Assembly (NCBI GenBank): GCA_902476265.1
Contig: CABSCP010000028.1
Coordinates: 1-62,558 of the forward strand
Reading direction: 5' to 3'
DNA length: 62,558 nucleotides
Source of the DNA: an uncultured Lachnospiraceae bacterium
Lineage (GTDB): Bacteria > Bacillota > Clostridia > Lachnospirales > Lachnospiraceae
Shown: piece by piece, positions 58,356 through 62,558 of the stretch
Layout: each line of letters begins with the position of its first letter
Position numbering within the stretch: the first letter of the stretch is position 1
Notes under the pieces: model-generated
What the model saw: only the letters and a program-made list of their open reading frames with translations
What the model was told of the DNA's origin: nothing
Databases searched by the model: none
Translations under genes and position numbers: made by a program

Positions 58356-59141
58356 ATGAAGAAAACAATCCGCTTATTGCTGCGCATCACCATCGGAATT
58401 ATCGCTCTTCTCCTCATCATCTTTGGTTTTATCGGCATTCGGGACGATCTTTGGCATTTGATCATTTTGGGGGCCTTATTGTTCTATTTGTGTATAGACA
58501 AAAAGCCCGAAAAAGGCTGCCGTTTTTTCACAATCCGTAAGCTCGTCCGGACAGTTTTCCTTACACTCACACTTGTATGGCTGTTTCTTGACGGCATCCT
58601 CACTGCCCTGCAGATAAACGCCTCTCTCCGTAAAATACCAGCATCGCCTTCCGACATGACAATGCTGATACTTGGAACCGGCGTGGAAGACAGACGGCCG
58701 GGGACCCTCTTAAAATTCCGCCTTGATACAGCGGTCGAATATTTGAAAGCACATCCTGATATGAGTGTTATTGTCAGCGGGAAAGGCAGCGGGGCATACA
58801 CGGAAGCCGAAGTAATGTATCATTACCTGCTTTTGGAAGGCATTTCTCCCGATCGCATTTATTCCGAGAATCAGGCGATGAGTACTTTTGAGAATTTCCG
58901 ATATAGTATGAAAATTGTTGAACGCGAATCGCTTCCGCGCACTCTCTTGGTAACCACCAATAATTATCATCAGTGGAGAGCCTCTCTTTATGCCAAAGAA
59001 ATGGGAATTACCACATATCCGCTTTCAGCGCCGACTTCTCCTCTCATGCTATTTCCCCTGTCCGAGCGGGAACGTTTTATTTTTCTGTGGCATGGCGTGA
59101 AAAAAGAAGTGCGGCTTTCCCAGAATGCATCGGGCGTATAA
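58356..59141 (+). CDS. YdcF/ElyC-family (DUF218) membrane protein
   Basis: A 261-residue protein with three N-terminal membrane helices (about residues 7-28, 31-47 and 66-86) and a DUF218 domain (LILGTGVEDRRPGTLLKFRLDTAVEYL, VIVSGKGSGAYTEAEVM, SENQAMSTFENFRYS, TTNNYHQWRA). ElyC/SanA relatives affect envelope polysaccharide assembly. The catalytic function is not established. It starts 4 nt after the deacetylase and ends 1 nt before the convergent GH10 gene, leaving no room for a terminator. Confidence 0.88.
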   Translation: MKKTIRLLLRITIGIIALLLIIFGFIGIRDDLWHLIILGALLFYLCIDKKPEKGCRFFTIRKLVRTVFLTLTLVWLFLDGILTALQINASLRKIPASPSDMTMLILGTGVEDRRPGTLLKFRLDTAVEYLKAHPDMSVIVSGKGSGAYTEAEVMYHYLLLEGISPDRIYSENQAMSTFENFRYSMKIVERESLPRTLLVTTNNYHQWRASLYAKEMGITTYPLSAPTSPLMLFPLSERERFIFLWHGVKKEVRLSQNASGV

Positions 59142-59142
59142 C

Positions 59143-60363
59143 TTATTCTGTTTCAAACCGGAATTCCCCTTCCGAAAGCAAAGACAGCTCCATTGTCTTT
59201 CCAAGGGTTTCCACTTCGTAATCGCCTTTAAATCCTTCAAAACATACCACGCCGTTTTCATCCGTGACGGCTTCCAGACTGGTGTTCCATTCCTTTCCGA
59301 TCAGATTTTTTAAGGTATCAAAGGCCGGCTTTTTGGAATTGTCCTCCCGCACCATGCCAGCGGGCGCGCCCAGCCATGCGCCGTCCTGAAATGACCAGGT
59401 GGTAATGGCTTCCACCTGGGGACAGGCGAATAAAATCCGGTAAAATTCCTCCACATTTTCAGCCTGCCGGATTTCTCCTTCCGGGGTGGACGGCCAGACC
59501 GGAATCTGATAATCGTTCAGGTCTACAATCTCGGGCGGCATGAGTTCCCCGGAAATAAAGGTATTTTCCGTAAAATGAATGGGCAGGCCGAATCTGGAAA
59601 AACGCGCCAGCACATCTTCCAGTTTTTCTCTTCCCCAATAACCCTGATGCTGATGGGACTGAATGCCGATGGCATCTATCTTTACCCCGGCATCCAGGCA
59701 CTGTTCGATCAGAGCTTCATATCTGGGAGAAGTGTTAAAATCATTGATCAAAAGGGTGGCTTTGGGATTGCTCTGCCGCGCCTGCTCAAACATCTGCCGC
59801 ACCGTTTCCACTCTGCCCAGTTCCTTACAAATGCGCGTAACGGCATTGTCATAACGGTCAAACTCCGGCATGATCACCACTTCATTGATCACATCCCACA
59901 TATCCACAAGCCCGGCAAACTCCGTCACTTCCCGCACGATGCGCTCTTTCTGTTTTTCTAAAATTTCTTCATTGCTCATGGAAAGCAGCCAGTCTGCGCA
60001 GGCGGTATGCCAGCAGAGAGGATGCCCTTTTACACGGACACCCCTCTCCCTGAGCCACAGCGCGGCTTTTTTCAAATTCTCCGTATCCGGCTTTCCCTGT
60101 TGTGGCTCAAACCTTCCCCAGTAAAAAGGAAGGGTCCCGAAATGAAACAGCTCCAGCCACAATTCCATTCTTTTTGTATAAAATTCCCGCTCTTCCTCCG
60201 AAGCCGCCCCGGTGATTTTTAAGGTATCAAAGGCCCCGCATCCAAACAAAAACGCATGTTTTTTCTGCGCCACCCGCACTCTTGCGCCGGGAACGGGCCT
60301 CCCGTTTTGTGTGATACGGATCACTGCTTTCGCCTTTCGGTGTTCGATCTGCCTGTCAGTCAT
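59143..60363 (-). CDS. GH10 endo-1,4-beta-xylanase, no signal peptide
   Basis: A 406-residue (beta/alpha)8 xylanase. Acid/base E161 is in WDVINEV and the nucleophile E266 is in PIHFTENTF; KGHPLCWH (112-119) and NDFN (207-210) are also family motifs. N-terminal residues 1-35 form a short beta strand extension, and the C-terminus (about 375-406) another small domain. Lack of a signal indicates a cytosolic enzyme acting on imported oligosaccharides. ATG at 60363 follows GGAGGAGG. It is 40 nt downstream of the GH120 gene. Confidence 0.93.
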   Translation of the reverse strand: MTDRQIEHRKAKAVIRITQNGRPVPGARVRVAQKKHAFLFGCGAFDTLKITGAASEEEREFYTKRMELWLELFHFGTLPFYWGRFEPQQGKPDTENLKKAALWLRERGVRVKGHPLCWHTACADWLLSMSNEEILEKQKERIVREVTEFAGLVDMWDVINEVVIMPEFDRYDNAVTRICKELGRVETVRQMFEQARQSNPKATLLINDFNTSPRYEALIEQCLDAGVKIDAIGIQSHQHQGYWGREKLEDVLARFSRFGLPIHFTENTFISGELMPPEIVDLNDYQIPVWPSTPEGEIRQAENVEEFYRILFACPQVEAITTWSFQDGAWLGAPAGMVREDNSKKPAFDTLKNLIGKEWNTSLEAVTDENGVVCFEGFKGDYEVETLGKTMELSLLSEGEFRFETE

Positions 60364-60403
60364 TTGAAATCCTCCTCCGCTATTTTGTCATCCTGTTTTG
60401 CAA

Positions 60404-62392
60404 TCAGCCGCCCAGCACAAACTGCACTTCCCTTTCATTGTCCATTTCAAAAGGTCCGGGCGTCACATTTCCTGCCTGGCGCCGCTTTCCGAAAAAGTCC
60501 CTGTCAAAGGAACAGGGCGTCCCATCCGGCTGTTCAAATGCCATTTCCGCCTGATAAGATTTTCCCAGCAATTCGCCGGTCACCACATCGGTCTCTGCCC
60601 TCTTAAGCAGCCGGGGGGTCTCCACCCGAATCCTCACTTTGCCTTCCTTGGGAAACGTCTGTATCAGGATGCCTCTTTCCTGACATACCTTCGCCTCCGG
60701 TTCATGGGAGGCAGGCAGGGCATTGTTCAGATACAGATTTCCTTTCATGGAAACCGGAATCTTCCATTCCTTTTCCGGAGAAAACGCTCTTTTCGCTTCC
60801 TCTTTTGCGTCCGGATAGTCATCATAGCTGCTCAGTCCCACCGGATGCAGATAGCAGATAGAATTGTCCGGAACACCGTCCATCACCGGCGTTCCGTCTT
60901 CCCCTGCTCTGTCTCTGGTGGGCAGAGGAAGATGTTCAAAGAAGGTCATGGGAACTGCCGCATTGTTTTCATCCTCATCCCGGATAAAGACATTGTTATA
61001 ATATCTGTCATCTCCCCCTGCAATGTTGGCATATCCATAAACCGCCGTCTCATGGGGCATGTGGTAAGGCGTATATCTGGTCAGTTCGGAGCGCAGGACA
61101 AATTTCCCGGCAAACAGATTGTGTACAAACGCGCCGCCTTCCGACATATTCCGGAAATTCATCGGCGATAAGAACAGGTTATGGTCCACCAGGTAAGGCC
61201 CATGGCAGACTTCCACAAAAAAGTCTTCCGACAGATTGTCAAAAAAGACGTTGCGGAAAATCCGGGTCCCCTGAGCCTGCCAGTCCAGCCACAGGGCACG
61301 GTAACAGCCATAGATCAGATTGTCCGAAATCTGAGTGTCCAAAGCGGCGTGGAGTTTGATTCCCGCCACTTCCGCGCCGTGGAAGATCCGTTTATGGTGA
61401 ATGTTGTAAATCCGGTTCTTATAAATTTGGGAAAAGGCGCCGCCCAAATGCCCTACAATTCCCGCCTGCTCACAGTCGTGAATCACATTGTTCCGCACAA
61501 TATGGCTGCCGATGTGCTCTTTGTTCCAGCCCCTTTTCAGCGCCCGGAAAATGACTTCCTGCTCCCGCTGTGTACCGCCCTTATATTTCTGGTTTGACCA
61601 TTCGTTTTGTCCGGTTCCGATCTCTTTTCCCAGACTGATCCCGGTACATTTGGATTCGCAAATCACATTCTCTTCAATAATCCAGCCCTTGCTCCAATGA
61701 GGGCCGATAAGGCCTTCCTGCAGCGCGGTGGGCGGCGCCCACTGAGGGGAAGCCTGGCATAGTGTAAAGCCTCTCACCGTGATGTAATTTCGTCCGGTCT
61801 TTTCCGGCCAGAAACAATAGGGGCGCACATTGATTTCCACATTTTCACAGCGGGGATCTTTTCCCCCGAAATTCGCCCGGATTTTGGTTGTCCTGTCTCC
61901 TGCCTGGGCGTACCACTGCAGCAGAGAATCCTCCGGATACTTCGCCTGGGGCCAAACCGTGGGATGATGCAGCGCTTCCTGTGATTCACATTCATACAGG
62001 GATTTTCCGTTCAGATAAACTTCCCCCAGATGAGGTACAAACGCCCCTTCAAACAGCCAATCGCCGTATAAATGCTCTTTGAACGGATTTCGGACGGTAA
62101 AAATAGCGTTGTCCACTTTCGTGCTCCATACCTGATCTCCCTCATACTTCCAGTCTTTCACCGGTTCCGCTCCGGAAATGACAACCTCTCCGTCTCCCGC
62201 CGACTGATACACAATTTGTTTCTCTTTCGTTCCGCCGTTTTCCGGGCTGACCCACTCCCGGTATATCCCGGCGTGCACGGTTACGGTATCCCCGGGCATC
62301 GCAATCCCGGCCGCCCGTGAGATCGTCAGAAACGGCTGCTCTGCCGTTCCCGGAAATGTATCGTTTCCGCTTTTTGAAACATGATAATTCAT
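60404..62392 (-). CDS. GH120 beta-xylosidase (right-handed beta-helix)
   Basis: A 662-residue parallel beta-helix enzyme. The sequence starts MNYHVSKSGND and has GDTVTVHAGIYREWV, NVEINVRPYCFWPEKTG, WAPPTALQEGLIGPHWSKGWI, AGIVGHLGGAFSQIY and AGIKLHAALD, closely following XylC of Thermoanaerobacterium. By that parallel D370 (ALWLDWQAQGTR) is the nucleophile and E394 (FFVEVCHGPY) the acid/base. It releases xylose from xylo-oligosaccharides in the cytosol, pairing with the GH10 gene. ATG at 62392 follows GGAAGG. No signal peptide. A hairpin and a group II intron lie upstream. Confidence 0.9.
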   Translation of the reverse strand: MNYHVSKSGNDTFPGTAEQPFLTISRAAGIAMPGDTVTVHAGIYREWVSPENGGTKEKQIVYQSAGDGEVVISGAEPVKDWKYEGDQVWSTKVDNAIFTVRNPFKEHLYGDWLFEGAFVPHLGEVYLNGKSLYECESQEALHHPTVWPQAKYPEDSLLQWYAQAGDRTTKIRANFGGKDPRCENVEINVRPYCFWPEKTGRNYITVRGFTLCQASPQWAPPTALQEGLIGPHWSKGWIIEENVICESKCTGISLGKEIGTGQNEWSNQKYKGGTQREQEVIFRALKRGWNKEHIGSHIVRNNVIHDCEQAGIVGHLGGAFSQIYKNRIYNIHHKRIFHGAEVAGIKLHAALDTQISDNLIYGCYRALWLDWQAQGTRIFRNVFFDNLSEDFFVEVCHGPYLVDHNLFLSPMNFRNMSEGGAFVHNLFAGKFVLRSELTRYTPYHMPHETAVYGYANIAGGDDRYYNNVFIRDEDENNAAVPMTFFEHLPLPTRDRAGEDGTPVMDGVPDNSICYLHPVGLSSYDDYPDAKEEAKRAFSPEKEWKIPVSMKGNLYLNNALPASHEPEAKVCQERGILIQTFPKEGKVRIRVETPRLLKRAETDVVTGELLGKSYQAEMAFEQPDGTPCSFDRDFFGKRRQAGNVTPGPFEMDNEREVQFVLGG

Positions 62393-62425
62393 CCCTGTTA
62401 TCCTTCCCTTTCTTTTTAAACGGAC

Positions 62426-62445
62426 ATGTCTGCTTGTGCAGACAT
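62426..62445. repeat. Hairpin in the GH120 upstream region
   Basis: atgtctgc (62426-62433) pairs with gcagacat (62438-62445) around a ttgt loop, about 35 nt before the GH120 ATG. No T-run follows, so it is not a clear terminator. Confidence 0.45.
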
Positions 62446-62455
62446 CACCATAGAT

Positions 62456-62502
62456 GAAAGTCGATTGCTCCGTGCTATGCACCGCCGCTTGCCGAGACTT
62501 TC
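62456..62502. repeat. Inverted repeat next to the intron end
   Basis: gaaagtc (62456-62462) and gactttc (62496-62502) flank a 33-nt GC-rich loop. The right arm lies 4 nt from the apparent intron border. Confidence 0.4.
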
Positions 62503-62506
62503 ATAA

Positions 62507-62558
62507 TCGAGTAGGGGAGATTTTATCTCCCCTCTCACACCACCGTACATGCCGTTCG
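62507..62558 (-). mobile_element. 3' end of a group II intron (domains V-VI), cut by the window edge
   Basis: On the minus strand the edge reads as the 3' half of a domain V (GTACGGTGGTGTGAGAGG), followed by a domain VI stem (aggggagat/atctcccct) and CTACTCGAT, the usual end of reverse-transcriptase-type group II introns. The rest, including any reverse transcriptase, is outside the window. The exact splice border is uncertain by a few bases. Confidence 0.75.

Overview
This 62.6 kb window looks like chromosomal DNA of an anaerobic Clostridia, most likely Lachnospiraceae. The evidence is a roughly balanced GC content with AT-rich intergenic regions, strong AGGAGG-type ribosome sites, TTGACA/TATAAT promoters, an Rnf complex, a biotin-dependent sodium-pump decarboxylase operon, a clostridial PEP carboxykinase and citrate synthase, and an HI0933-cmk-ispH-S1 string. 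Genus and species cannot be read from it. About 55 protein genes are dense and mostly on the minus strand. No tRNA, rRNA or CRISPR was seen. Only one gene-free stretch exceeds 300 bp (52386-52751).

Layout. 1-1386: the start of a capsule/exopolysaccharide operon (Wzz-like start, CpsB phosphatase) and a divergent XRE regulator. 1500-9325: central metabolism and housekeeping (pckA, aminopeptidase P, deoC, citrate synthase, thrC). 9443-13792: a SleB-like hydrolase, the flavin transferase ApbE, and an ArsR-HMA-P1B ATPase metal-efflux operon. 13889-20732: one long operon rnfCDGEAB followed by a ferredoxin-type aldo/keto reductase and a secreted DUF6612-like protein. ApbE probably flavinylates RnfG and RnfD. 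20872-26972: a YprB-like exonuclease, then rpiR-HI0933-cmk-ispH-S1 read leftward. 27107-32359: a sodium-pump operon with two different carboxyltransferases sharing one beta, one gamma and one biotin carrier. 32558-40791: cell-envelope genes (two D,D-carboxypeptidases, BlaI/BlaR-like pair, GH25 lysozyme) mixed with scpA/scpB and a phosphoesterase. 40877-46335: rpsU, alaS, DegV and two proteins of unknown function. 46451-52385: a large GLUG-repeat surface protein coupled to an MMPL transporter. 52752-54062: RarA with a changed Walker A lysine. 54244-62392: a sugar-use region (ROK protein, ROK regulator, GPH symporter, PIG-L deacetylase, YdcF) converging on a GH120/GH10 xylan pair. The right edge carries the 3' end of a group II intron.

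How the genes work together. Rnf couples ferredoxin oxidation and NAD reduction to an ion gradient, and the decarboxylase operon is a second sodium pump, so two ion-motive systems lie within 20 kb. The GPH importer with signal-less GH10 and GH120 enzymes suggests uptake of xylo-oligosaccharides and hydrolysis in the cytosol. BlaI/BlaR beside two carboxypeptidases suggests wall-stress control.

Most notable: the RarA K-to-E change, the two-carboxyltransferase pump, the GLUG/MMPL pair, the cysteine-rich RnfE tail, repeated boxes around the capsule promoter, and a metal-sensor promoter whose -35 sits in a hairpin loop. All family calls come from motif reading without database searches.
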